The translations under genes and the position numbers were made by a program. Below the pieces are notes generated by a model. The model did not search any database. It saw nothing but the letters and a program-made list of their open reading frames with translations, and was not told where the DNA came from. A stretch of DNA of 14,327 bases. Origin: an uncultured Lachnospiraceae bacterium. GTDB lineage: Bacteria; Bacillota; Clostridia; Lachnospirales; Lachnospiraceae. The stretch lies in the NCBI GenBank assembly GCA_910577165.1, contig CAJTLX010000067.1:1-14327 (forward strand), written 5' to 3'. Positions 6,886 through 14,153 of this stretch are shown here, one piece after another; within the stretch, counting starts at the first letter, position 1, and each line of letters starts with the position of its first letter.

Positions 6886-7677
6886 TTATAATTTCAGACT
6901 TCCAAGCCCATCCTCCAAGCTTTCATGAAAATACAGATAGAGAATCACAACCGGAAGCATAAAGATAACACAGCCCGCAAGGAGAGTCCCCATCGTGTCA
7001 TTCTGCACGGCAAGCAGCACGGACAGCGGCTGTTTTTGTTCACTTTTTAAAAAGATCTGCGGCTGCTCGACCAGATTCCAATTCTCCGCAAAGGTAAATA
7101 AAAACATTGCCGCAATACAGGTTTTCACTTGAGGCAACGCGATGTAAAGCATAATCCGGAAAATCGACTTGGTTTCCATCCTGGCAGCCTCCAAAATACT
7201 TTTGTTGATTCCCCTCATATACTGCCCCATTAAAAACACGCCAAAGGGAGTAAAGATTCCCGGTAAGATCAGTGCTAACCGCGTGTCCAGTAAATTCATA
7301 TCCCGCAGCCCAATATAATTTGGCAGCATCGTCACCTGCAAGGGCATCATCATCAAAATAATATAAAAAAAGTAGAGTACCCCCTTTCCGCGAAAATCCG
7401 CCTCTCTAAATGCATAGGCAGCAGGAACGGAAACTATAGTATTTAGTATGGTGATCACCACCGCATAGCAGACCGAATTCCAAAATCCCTTCAGATACCA
7501 GGCTTCCTCCACCAGAATATCATAGTATCCCACTATCGAGAGGCGGGATGTCCCCGCCAAATCTTCGCGTAAAAGAGAGCGAAACAGGGTAAGAAAAACC
7601 GGAAAGAGAAAAATCCCCGTCAGAATAATTACAAATAAAACTCTTATCTTCTTCTTCATCCTCCCACCTGCCCTCAC
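6886..7677 (-). CDS. Carbohydrate ABC transporter permease, MalG family
   Basis: Inner-membrane permease subunit of a binding-protein-dependent sugar importer (CUT1 type). The 263 residues show about six hydrophobic segments and the family's middle section: WNSVCYAVVITILNTIVSVPAAYAF, MMMPLQVTMLPNY, and the cytoplasmic EAA loop starting E163-A164-A165 and ending in ALP, which contacts the ATPase. The loop is atypical because the Gly expected seven positions in is Thr169 (EAARMETKS). The start is the GTG at 7677, which overlaps the upstream permease stop as GTGA; the in-frame ATG six codons later has GGGAGG directly against it, too close to use. It pairs with the MalF-like permease upstream. 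Substrate is not predictable, and no binding protein or ATPase gene is present in this window. Confidence 0.92.
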   Translation of the reverse strand: MRAGGRMKKKIRVLFVIILTGIFLFPVFLTLFRSLLREDLAGTSRLSIVGYYDILVEEAWYLKGFWNSVCYAVVITILNTIVSVPAAYAFREADFRGKGVLYFFYIILMMMPLQVTMLPNYIGLRDMNLLDTRLALILPGIFTPFGVFLMGQYMRGINKSILEAARMETKSIFRIMLYIALPQVKTCIAAMFLFTFAENWNLVEQPQIFLKSEQKQPLSVLLAVQNDTMGTLLAGCVIFMLPVVILYLYFHESLEDGLGSLKL

Positions 7678-8459
7678 TCAAATTTGCGGGAAAGCCGAAT
7701 TCCCGCCGCGACAATTATACAGATAAGTATTGTTGTGATCACTGCGCCGGAGGCAAGATACTGATAATTCAGCTTCATAAAATGATTGTTCATATAATAC
7801 TGTAAACTATAACCAGCATCCGGCGGATAATTTGAACCATAATACAGATAACTCTCCCGAAAAATACGAAAACTATATACAATTCCCAACAAAGTCACAA
7901 AAAGAAGCGTCGGAGCCAAAAGCGGCAAGGTCACATACAAATGCAGCCGTATTCCATACGCACCGTCAAGTTTCGCCGCCTCGTAGAGATCCCCGTCAAG
8001 AAGCGTTAATGCCGCACTGCACAAGATCACCACCATCCCGATATTTTTCCAGATAAATAGGGAATAGATCGGCACGGGCGATTCCTGTGCAGTAAACACC
8101 ATTCTCCAGACTAAGATAATACTTGCCGTGGGCAAAAGCATCGGCAAAATCACAGCAAGCCGAAGCTTTTTTAAGCGGCGGTCAAGCGTTAAAAATAACA
8201 CCGAGACAAACAACGCCCCTGCCACTAATATTGGAACCCCCACCAAGATCAGCAAAAGAGAATTTTTCATCGCCAACCGAAAATACGGGTTAGCAATTAA
8301 TATGTGGTAATTTTTCAGCCCCACCCATTTTTTGCTGAACTGATTTTCAATCAGAGAATAATAGATCACGCGCACAAACGGGATACAGTAAAAAATCAGA
8401 AGGCCTATAAGGCTGGGTAAGAGCAAATATTTGCATTTTCTTTGATATTTTGTTTTCAT
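7674..8459 (-). CDS. Carbohydrate ABC transporter permease, MalF family
   Basis: First permease of the sugar importer, forming a heterodimer with the MalG-like subunit. About 261 residues from the chosen start MKTKYQRKCKYLLLPSLIG, with six predicted helices, WVGLKNYHILIANPYF and a canonical EAA loop (EAAKLDGA beginning at E160 and ending in TLPLL). The frame is open 18 codons further up to 8513, but those codons lie inside the rloB gene in another frame and look unrelated, so ATG 8459 is chosen. GGGAGA sits 12 bases upstream, which is rather far. The stop overlaps the next gene's GTG. In typical operons a solute-binding protein precedes this gene; here an AT-rich RloB-family gene does, ending one base before the ATG. 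Confidence 0.9.
   Translation of the reverse strand: MKTKYQRKCKYLLLPSLIGLLIFYCIPFVRVIYYSLIENQFSKKWVGLKNYHILIANPYFRLAMKNSLLLILVGVPILVAGALFVSVLFLTLDRRLKKLRLAVILPMLLPTASIILVWRMVFTAQESPVPIYSLFIWKNIGMVVILCSAALTLLDGDLYEAAKLDGAYGIRLHLYVTLPLLAPTLLFVTLLGIVYSFRIFRESYLYYGSNYPPDAGYSLQYYMNNHFMKLNYQYLASGAVITTILICIIVAAGIRLSRKFE
7686..7706 (-). promoter_or_regulatory. Perfect hairpin just before the permease-permease overlap
   Basis: GCGGGAA and TTCCCGC form a perfect 7-bp stem with a 7-base loop, ending 9 bases before the MalG GTG on the minus strand. It lies where the ribosome site of the second permease would be and could control translational coupling or protect an mRNA end. There is no following T-run. 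Confidence 0.45.
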
Positions 8460-8460
8460 T

Positions 8461-9219
8461 TTACAACCGCATCTCCCGTAATAAAATTCCCATTGAAGTA
8501 CCCAATTCATCAATTAATTTTCTTGCATCTTCGCAATATTTTTTTGCCTGTTCAATTGCCAGATCTATAAATGGAAGAAACTTTTCAAATTCCAATTTGC
8601 TTCCCTTTGAATATCCTCCTGCATTTTTTGAAACTAATATTTCAAGATACTTTTTCTTTACAGATGCTTCTTTAAACAATTTTCCTCCTACATTCTTTTT
8701 GTTTGCAAGAAGATCCCCCCGTGGATATTGCTCTATATTAGGAAAATGCATCAACAGCCATAACTCAAAGTTAGGATTGGAAATTACTACTTTAATCCTA
8801 TATTCATCACATAAACGAAAAATTTCATCCATATTCTTTTGTAGATCTTTATAATCTCGATCAAAAATAACACACACTTGATCTATCTCAGGATCAAAAT
8901 CATCCCATTTACAATTCTCTCCCCACTCTTTTTCAGGAATTTCTTCTCCGCTTTCATTTATACGCCCCATGCAAACTAGAGCAGCTTTTACCAACTGAAG
9001 AGGATGGCTTAAAGTTTCTTGTCCCTCCTGCTTTTTTACCACCTCAATACGTACATCATTTTTTATCCCTAATCCTGCTTTATTATTTCGGATTCCAAAA
9101 AAATAAGTTTCCTCGGTTGCGCCCTCTGAAATACAATAAAAGTGAATTCTCGGCAATATAGTTCCTTCCTCATCTGCATAATCATATTTTTTGGCAGTCC
9201 TTAGATTCAACCTTTTCAA
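8461..9219 (-). CDS. RloB-family protein, AbiLii-like defence component
   Basis: Partner of the ATPase encoded just upstream. RloB proteins (RloB domain, TOPRIM-like) occur next to AAA-type ATPases in restriction-linked loci and in the lactococcal AbiL abortive-infection pair. In 252 residues the family marks are visible: CISEGATEETYFFGI with E32 and E36, VIFDRDY with D120 and D122, and NPNFELWLLMHF at 148-159. The spacing of the acidic residues is what a metal-binding TOPRIM-type nuclease would have; catalysis is inference. The start is TTG at 9219: a stop lies six codons upstream in frame, GAGGGAG precedes it, and the next Met is far inside. Length is normal. Base composition is much more AT-rich than in the permease genes downstream. 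The last codons run to within one base of the permease ATG. Confidence 0.88.
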   Translation of the reverse strand: MKRLNLRTAKKYDYADEEGTILPRIHFYCISEGATEETYFFGIRNNKAGLGIKNDVRIEVVKKQEGQETLSHPLQLVKAALVCMGRINESGEEIPEKEWGENCKWDDFDPEIDQVCVIFDRDYKDLQKNMDEIFRLCDEYRIKVVISNPNFELWLLMHFPNIEQYPRGDLLANKKNVGGKLFKEASVKKKYLEILVSKNAGGYSKGSKLEFEKFLPFIDLAIEQAKKYCEDARKLIDELGTSMGILLREMRL

Positions 9220-9285
9220 ACTACTCCCTCTTTTCTACATACCATAATTTTAAATACCATATTATATTATTCGATAGCCGGAAGG

Positions 9286-10650
9286 TTATTTTTCTCCCCA
9301 CACATATTCAAAATCCTGAAATACGGGAACTGCACCATATCGCCCTGCAAGATAATCTTTTGCAACCACCTTATCATATCGAATTTTAAATTTTTCCAAA
9401 GTATATAAAATTGTATTGTTATCTTTTTCCTTTTCAGCAAACCAAATCTCATCCCTGCGCAATATATTTAAATCCATCAAATTTGATTCATGCGTAGTAA
9501 TAATTAACTGTGTCGCTTTTTTTGCTGAAAATTTAAGAAATGTTTCGACAAACTTAATTGTCATTTGCGGATGAAAACTGCGATCTAATTCATCAATAAT
9601 AAATATTGTTTCTTCGCCATCATTCAAAATTACATTCAACAACTGGATCAATCTCTGGGTTCCGTCGGATTCTTCCCCATACTCATATTTTTCTGTATCC
9701 TCCCCATGCTGAAACATTAATTTTGCAACCTTTTCTACTCCCTCTTCATTATAGTCTATCTCAAGCAATATACCTCCGATATCCAAAATTCTCTTTGTTT
9801 TTATTATTTTTTCATCGCTTGGTTTTTTCAAAAATATTTCTGCTACCCTTTCACTTGGAAAATACTCTTTGAGTGCCGCTTCATTAATTTCACGCATATC
9901 ATAATCGGTTATTCCTGTATCTAAATATTTTAAAATATCCATCAAATTTTTATTGTTATCTTTAAATAGAAAAAAGCTATTTCCTATTTTTGTTTCCGGA
10001 TAAATTACTACCAGTTTATATTTAAACCAATCATATATATTATTAAAAAGTTCAAAGTCCCTCTCATTCATATTTCTTCGCTTTATCTCATACAAAAGTA
10101 ATGTAGTTTTTATCCGATTTACATCCCTTATAAAAAAGCAGAACTGCTCACTATTTTCTTTTTCATGAAAGATAGTTTCATCAAAATAATACTCCTCTTC
10201 CTCTGTCACTCTTTCAAAAATAACATGTTCCTTTGTATTAAGTTCATAGAGCCACTCCGATAAGATTAAATTATCCCTTAGCCGAACAGTAAATCCATAT
10301 GCAAAGCATTGTTTTCCTATTGAAAATTCATATTCAAAATAAGTTGGTTGATCGATATTTGTGCTTTTGTTTTTACAAAATTTCTCAGAAATATATTTTC
10401 TTTCTGTTGCGTCTAACACAATTTGTTTTCCTGCATCGATCGCCTGGATTAAATTGGACTTTCCTGATGCATTCGCCCCATATATAGAAGAAAATTTTAA
10501 CACTTTTCGTTCTTGATAATGTACAACTCTTTCACTATGCTGCTCGGATCTTCCCGCATACAAATGATATTCCGTAGGAATAATTTCTCCTTTTTCATCT
10601 ACTTTGTATCCAAATGACAAAAAATTACTCACAGAAAACCTCATTAACAT
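9286..10650 (-). CDS. AAA/ABC-type ATPase, RloA/AbiLi-like defence component
   Basis: Cytoplasmic SMC/OLD-like ATPase paired with the RloB-family protein 66 bases downstream. The 454 residues start MLMRFSVSNFLSFG, the common N-terminus of this class (beta strand then N-F-x-S-F). Walker A is GANASGKS at 58-65, the ABC-like signature SDGTQ at 328-332, Walker B IFIIDELD with D353-E354, and the switch His387 in TTHESN. The C-terminus KDYLAGRYGAVPVF is typical of ATPases that accompany RloB. All ATPase motifs are intact. The ATG at 10650 has GTGAGGT 8 bases upstream and a good promoter further up. By analogy to AbiL the pair would stop phage growth by killing or stalling the infected cell; that role is inferred from family and pairing. 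Confidence 0.88.
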   Translation of the reverse strand: MLMRFSVSNFLSFGYKVDEKGEIIPTEYHLYAGRSEQHSERVVHYQERKVLKFSSIYGANASGKSNLIQAIDAGKQIVLDATERKYISEKFCKNKSTNIDQPTYFEYEFSIGKQCFAYGFTVRLRDNLILSEWLYELNTKEHVIFERVTEEEEYYFDETIFHEKENSEQFCFFIRDVNRIKTTLLLYEIKRRNMNERDFELFNNIYDWFKYKLVVIYPETKIGNSFFLFKDNNKNLMDILKYLDTGITDYDMREINEAALKEYFPSERVAEIFLKKPSDEKIIKTKRILDIGGILLEIDYNEEGVEKVAKLMFQHGEDTEKYEYGEESDGTQRLIQLLNVILNDGEETIFIIDELDRSFHPQMTIKFVETFLKFSAKKATQLIITTHESNLMDLNILRRDEIWFAEKEKDNNTILYTLEKFKIRYDKVVAKDYLAGRYGAVPVFQDFEYVWGEK

Positions 10651-10952
10651 ATCTTTCTACCTCACGTTTTTCTCTCTATGTTTTACCATTCTATGCTGCT
10701 ATATACTATTATATAGAATTTTTTTTAAATTACAAGAGATTTTTTCACTTTTTTCGGTATAGTTTTTAATATTTACTCCCACCTTTCGTTAGAGTTTCCC
10801 ATGAATATCTATCTGGTGCATCCCTCAAAAAATTTTGTCACTTTCTAATGAACTTAGTGCGGAATACGCTCCAACTCTGCACACATCTTTTGAAAAATTA
10901 TCTCAAATTACCATATCGCAGTTTTTATTTTTCCTTATTCTATTTCGGTATC
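10651..10952. other. Intergenic region upstream of the ATPase-RloB pair
   Basis: About 300 AT-rich bases holding the promoter of the ATPase gene near 10708-10735 and an inverted repeat over its -10. Between about 10740 and 10952 I see no gene and no clear terminator for the HNH remnant that ends at 10953. Confidence 0.65.
10708..10735 (-). promoter_or_regulatory. Predicted promoter of the ATPase-RloB pair with overlapping inverted repeat
   Basis: On the minus strand TTGTAA (10735-10730), 16-base spacer, TATAAT (10713-10708), about 55 bases before the ATG. CTATATA and TATATAG (10699-10716, 4-base centre) form an inverted repeat lying over the -10, a plausible operator. In AT-rich DNA a chance palindrome is possible. 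Confidence 0.6.
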
Positions 10953-11420
10953 TCAATCTATGTATACTAATAATTCAGAATATGTTTCTTTATTATCCCT
11001 TATCAACCATCTCTTAAAAGCAGCAAAAGCTGAGCCATCTCCTAATTGTTGTTGTAGAAGACACCTCAAATCTTCCTTTTCTTCATCTTCCGCTTCCTTG
11101 TATTCGCGGACATACTCCTTAAACTCAGAAAGTTCTTTCCTTAACGTTCTTCTCAATATTGTAGCCTCCATCCTCTTTTGAGGTGTAGAACCATAATAAA
11201 CTTCCTGCAACAACTTAACTGTATTTTGTATTTTTATTCCAGAATTCAACATATCAAAAATCAGCTTTTCATCTGTTCCAAAATATCCCTCTCTTCGAAA
11301 GGCAATTAATTCTTCAACATTTTCTTTTGTACAATCAATAATATGTTCAAATTTATCCGACTTTATATTGTTACAATGTGCGCAGGACAAAAAAAGATTA
11401 TTCCAATCATACTTTATATG
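10953..11420 (-). pseudogene. HNH nuclease, 5'-truncated remnant (PtuB/Septu type)
   Basis: C-terminal part of an HNH endonuclease of the kind encoded beside ATPases in Septu and retron-linked loci. The readable protein starts at about HIKYDWNNLFLSCAHCNNIK: YDWNNL followed by C-A-H-C-N and Lys matches the second half of the HNH/zinc region, where a Cys pair and Asn hold the metal. About 150 residues of charged helical sequence follow, ending at the TGA of 10955-10953. The N-terminal part expected before it (first zinc-binding Cys pair and the His of the active site) is missing; instead the DNA upstream is ATPase sequence in another frame. A TTG at 11438 could in principle start translation, but those first codons come from the ATPase. 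It is judged non-functional as a nuclease. Confidence 0.75.
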
Positions 11421-12354
11421 GCGAGTGCGTAGTAACAATAAACTGAAGTCTTGGGAAAAATTCGGTTAAAAACGGCATAATTTCTTTTGCAGCGCGATAT
11501 GAAGATGGGTTTCAATCTCGTCGATCAATACAATTCCTTCTATATCGTATTGACTGATTTTATCGCCCAAAAGCCAGTTCCGATCCATTCTTAAAATTAA
11601 ATCCGACACAATTTGAATAACAGAAAAATATCCATCCGAAAGTTCCTCAAGACCGAAAGGAATCCTTCCAGATTCATGAATTTTAAAATTATACTCTTTA
11701 TAATCGTATTCCAAATCAATCGTATCGTTATCCAATAAAACCCTTAAAGCACCAACAAACCGGTCAAACCATTTCTGAATTCTGTCTACAATAACCATGT
11801 CGCCTTCATTTCTTGCATAGGACTGTTGCGTTTTCAAATGCACCATATATTTATGAAGGAGCGTCCCCGGTTGTGCGTTGACCGAATAGGCATCCTTTAA
11901 TCTAATATCTTCAACTCCCTTAGAGCGGACAATCTGTGCTTTTCTATCTGGCGGAAAATATGCTGTGACAAAGTCACCTTGAGCATATAGAGATTCGATA
12001 TGTTCACAGTTATTAAATAAAATCTTCACTCCATCCACGTATTTTCTTATTTGTTCAAAAATATGTGTTGTAGAATTCATTTTTAATTTCATACTTCTCT
12101 ATCTCTGTCTCTGCCTTATTTATCTCCTTTTCTATAATTTTTAATTTAGGAATACACTCTTTCATTAGATTCTCGAAGCTTTTATCATTTATTGCCTGTA
12201 AATATTTTTGTAATGTGATGAGCAAAGATGTCTTTCCAGAGCCATTTTTACCAGTAATAATCAAGTTCTGTCTTCGATCAGAGTTTAAAGAAATAACTAT
12301 ATTGGATAAATGTCTTAGCTCTTCGATTTTAATTTCTGTAATATAATGTTCAAT
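11409..12354 (-). pseudogene. SMC/PtuA-like ATPase, broken by start loss, two frameshifts and a 3' deletion
   Basis: Remains of an ATPase that belonged with the HNH nuclease downstream. Piece 1 reads EHYITEIKIEELRHLSNIVI and then ITGKNGSGKTSLL, an intact Walker A, to a stop at 12055. Piece 2, in the +1 frame, reads HIFEQIRKYVDGVKILFNNC through LEELSDGYFSVIQ (signature-like SDG) and IVLIDEIETHLH (Walker B). Piece 3, in a further frame, reads KEIMPFLTEFF and QFIVTTHSPY, the switch His. Joining needs removal of one base in the A5 run at 12057-12061 and addition of one at the T4 run 11485-11488. The expected start codon is ATT (12354-12352) behind an ideal AAGGAG. The C-terminus after THSP is replaced by HNH sequence. 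Confidence 0.82.
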
Positions 12355-12390
12355 TTATCTTCTCCTTATCAAAATTTACCTTCATTCATC

Positions 12391-12432
12391 CTAATATCGC
12401 AAAAGAATACATTCTCCCTTTGATTCTTCCAT
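12391..12432 (-). CDS. Possible 13-residue leader peptide upstream of the ATPase pseudogene
   Basis: ATG at 12432 to TAG at 12391, encoding MEESKGECILLRY, with GGGAAAG a few bases upstream and a TATAAT-like -10 near 12460. It is too short to judge by coding signal and may be chance. Confidence 0.2.
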   Translation of the reverse strand: MEESKGECILLRY

Positions 12433-12494
12433 TTACTTTCCCTTTTGATTATACACTTATAATTTATTAAAATCCAGCATTATTTTGTTAAATT

Positions 12495-13099
12495 TTAAAT
12501 AAATATTGCTTCCAACATTTTTAATATATTATATTCTTGATCATTCAAATACATATTCATTTTTCGCTCCATCTCACTTATCGTATCCTCGTAAGACTCC
12601 CCCTCCCTGATGTAATCATTCATTTCATTTAAAATGATCTCATACGGATATTTAAAATATATTTCTGCATCCGCAAGAATTGCCTGAATTTCCTGCCAGA
12701 TCGGTTTATCACTAAAATCATTTCGAAAGACTTCCTTATGAAAATCTGCTTGGTTATTCTCAATGGCATAATTTCCAAGATACTGGTTTGTAATATCTGT
12801 TGTCATAAGAATATAAGGAATCCAAAACAATATAGACCCATCATTTGGCAGCCTAATTGTACGCTCCATCAATTCCTGGTAAGTAGATATCTGCGAGATA
12901 GGAAAATCATATTTTTCTATTAAAAAGTTATTGCCATTTCTTCTTCTGTAATTCCTTCACAGTTCATTGGATAACCATATCCTTTCGGATTATAAAAATC
13001 ATTTAGTGTATAGGTATTGCTATTCTCATTTTCCTTTCCACAGGCAGAAAAAATTAAACCGCATAATAAAATTGACAAGATCAAAAAACGCTTATTCAC
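12495..13099 (-). pseudogene. Lipoprotein of unknown function, frameshifted
   Basis: Two overlapping frames join into one protein of about 201 residues if one T is added to the T5 run (plus-strand A5 at 12922-12926). Frame one begins at the GTG of 13099, read as MNKRFLILSILLCGLIFSAC, a lipoprotein signal with lipobox FSAC and then Gly-Lys-Glu. It continues to EEEMAITF and a stop. Frame two carries on as LIEKYDFPISQIST and LMERTIRLPNDGSI to the end at 12495. The GTG at 13099 is preferred to that at 13132 because AGAAGG lies 9 bases before it and the signal peptide then has normal length. No known domain is recognised. It is downstream of the alpha/beta hydrolase on the same strand. A sequencing error in the homopolymer is a real alternative to true decay. 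Confidence 0.65.
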
Positions 13100-13180
13100 T
13101 AAAATTTTCCTTCTCAGATAGATGTTTTTCACTGTTGCTATCTTCTCACAATGGGATTATACCAAATAGCTTTTTGGAGT

Positions 13181-13978
13181 TTAGCACTTACTGTTTCTCC
13201 CCGTCCAAAATTCCTCTATAGCTGCATTAAACTGATTTGGCGTATCCATATTTACACAATGACCTGCGCCATCAAAAATAATCAAGCAGCATTCTGGTTC
13301 ATTTTTCTTCCACGATTCTACGGCGATTCGTTCCATTGGAATATCATACTGACCACATCCAATAAGCAACGGGTACATTCTCTGTTTCGTTTGGCAAACA
13401 TTTATCATGCTCCCCAAAGAAGATAAATACATAAATGATTTTTTAGAAAATTGAACGTTCATTTCATAAAATTCTTTTTGGGCTTGTAAAGTATAAGCTG
13501 ATATTTTCCTGTTCGATTTTGCAAACCATTTAATAGAAAAAATTGCTTTGAGCATCATAAGTTTCTGCGATGCACTATTTTCTTTCTGCATTTTAATATT
13601 AAAATTGTTTATATCATAAGCTCCGAAACAGGCAAGCGATTGCACTATTTCTGGATAGCGATTAGCAAAGTCCTGCGCTAATACAGCACCCAATGAAATC
13701 CCAACAATATGTATTTTTTCAATTTTTTCTTTCTTTAAAATATCATTTATCCACATTGACATTTTATTTATACTGTCCCCTTTTTTCGTTTCTGTTGATT
13801 TTCCATGACCAATAATATCAAAAGTAAGAATATTATACTTGTTTTTAAAATACTTAATTTGGGAACGGAACATATTATGATTTACAAAGGCAGCATGGAT
13901 AAATAGTACCCACTCCGCCCTTTCTCTTCCGCTAATATAATAAACAATCGGGGATTTGTCTAACTTGTACTGTTTCAT
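13181..13978 (-). CDS. Alpha/beta hydrolase fold protein
   Basis: Soluble serine hydrolase of 265 residues; substrate unknown (esterase, lipase or C-C hydrolase types share this fold). Catalytic triad is visible: nucleophile Ser95 in VGISLGA, Asp212 in CGQYDIPME, and His240 in GAGHCVNMD. FIHAAFVNH occupies the oxyanion-hole position where HG is usual, so HA replaces it. FDIIGHGKST is the common post-strand-4 segment. The ATG at 13978 follows GAGGAAT, and a good promoter lies just upstream. The gene is intact although the neighbours downstream are broken. Composition is AT-rich like the rest of the island. Its position before a lipoprotein gene suggests an operon, but no pathway is evident. 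Confidence 0.9.
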   Translation of the reverse strand: MKQYKLDKSPIVYYISGRERAEWVLFIHAAFVNHNMFRSQIKYFKNKYNILTFDIIGHGKSTETKKGDSINKMSMWINDILKKEKIEKIHIVGISLGAVLAQDFANRYPEIVQSLACFGAYDINNFNIKMQKENSASQKLMMLKAIFSIKWFAKSNRKISAYTLQAQKEFYEMNVQFSKKSFMYLSSLGSMINVCQTKQRMYPLLIGCGQYDIPMERIAVESWKKNEPECCLIIFDGAGHCVNMDTPNQFNAAIEEFWTGRNSKC

Positions 13979-14022
13979 ATTTTTTATTCCTCATCTTTCT
14001 TTTTAAACTAAATATGCCACAC

Positions 14023-14050
14023 ATTATCTTTTGATTCATATTTGTTTCAA
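14023..14050 (-). promoter_or_regulatory. Predicted promoter of the alpha/beta hydrolase
   Basis: TTGAAA (14050-14045), 16-base spacer, GATAAT (14028-14023) on the minus strand, about 45 bases before the ATG. Both boxes match 5 of 6 consensus bases. Confidence 0.55.
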
Positions 14051-14065
14051 AATATTCCTCTCTTT

Positions 14066-14079
14066 TTGTTTATAAACAA
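14066..14079. repeat. 14-bp perfect palindrome upstream of hydrolase promoter
   Basis: TTGTTTATAAACAA, followed four bases after its inner GTTTATAAAC by a second half-site-like GTTTACAAA. It lies just upstream of the hydrolase -35 and could be an operator; AT-richness makes chance occurrence likely. Confidence 0.35.
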
Positions 14080-14153
14080 TAGTTTACAAATTTTTGATTT
14101 CAGATTATTTTTACAAATAAATATTATAATATATAGCTTTAGTGCCTTAAGTA

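Noticed and set aside
8457..8513. Permease start at 8513
   Set aside because: The extra 18 codons lie inside rloB and do not resemble a permease N-terminus; ATG 8459 gives the usual start.
10835..11017. 60-codon plus-strand open frame downstream of the HNH remnant
   Set aside because: No ribosome site and partly antisense to the HNH remnant; no recognisable motif.
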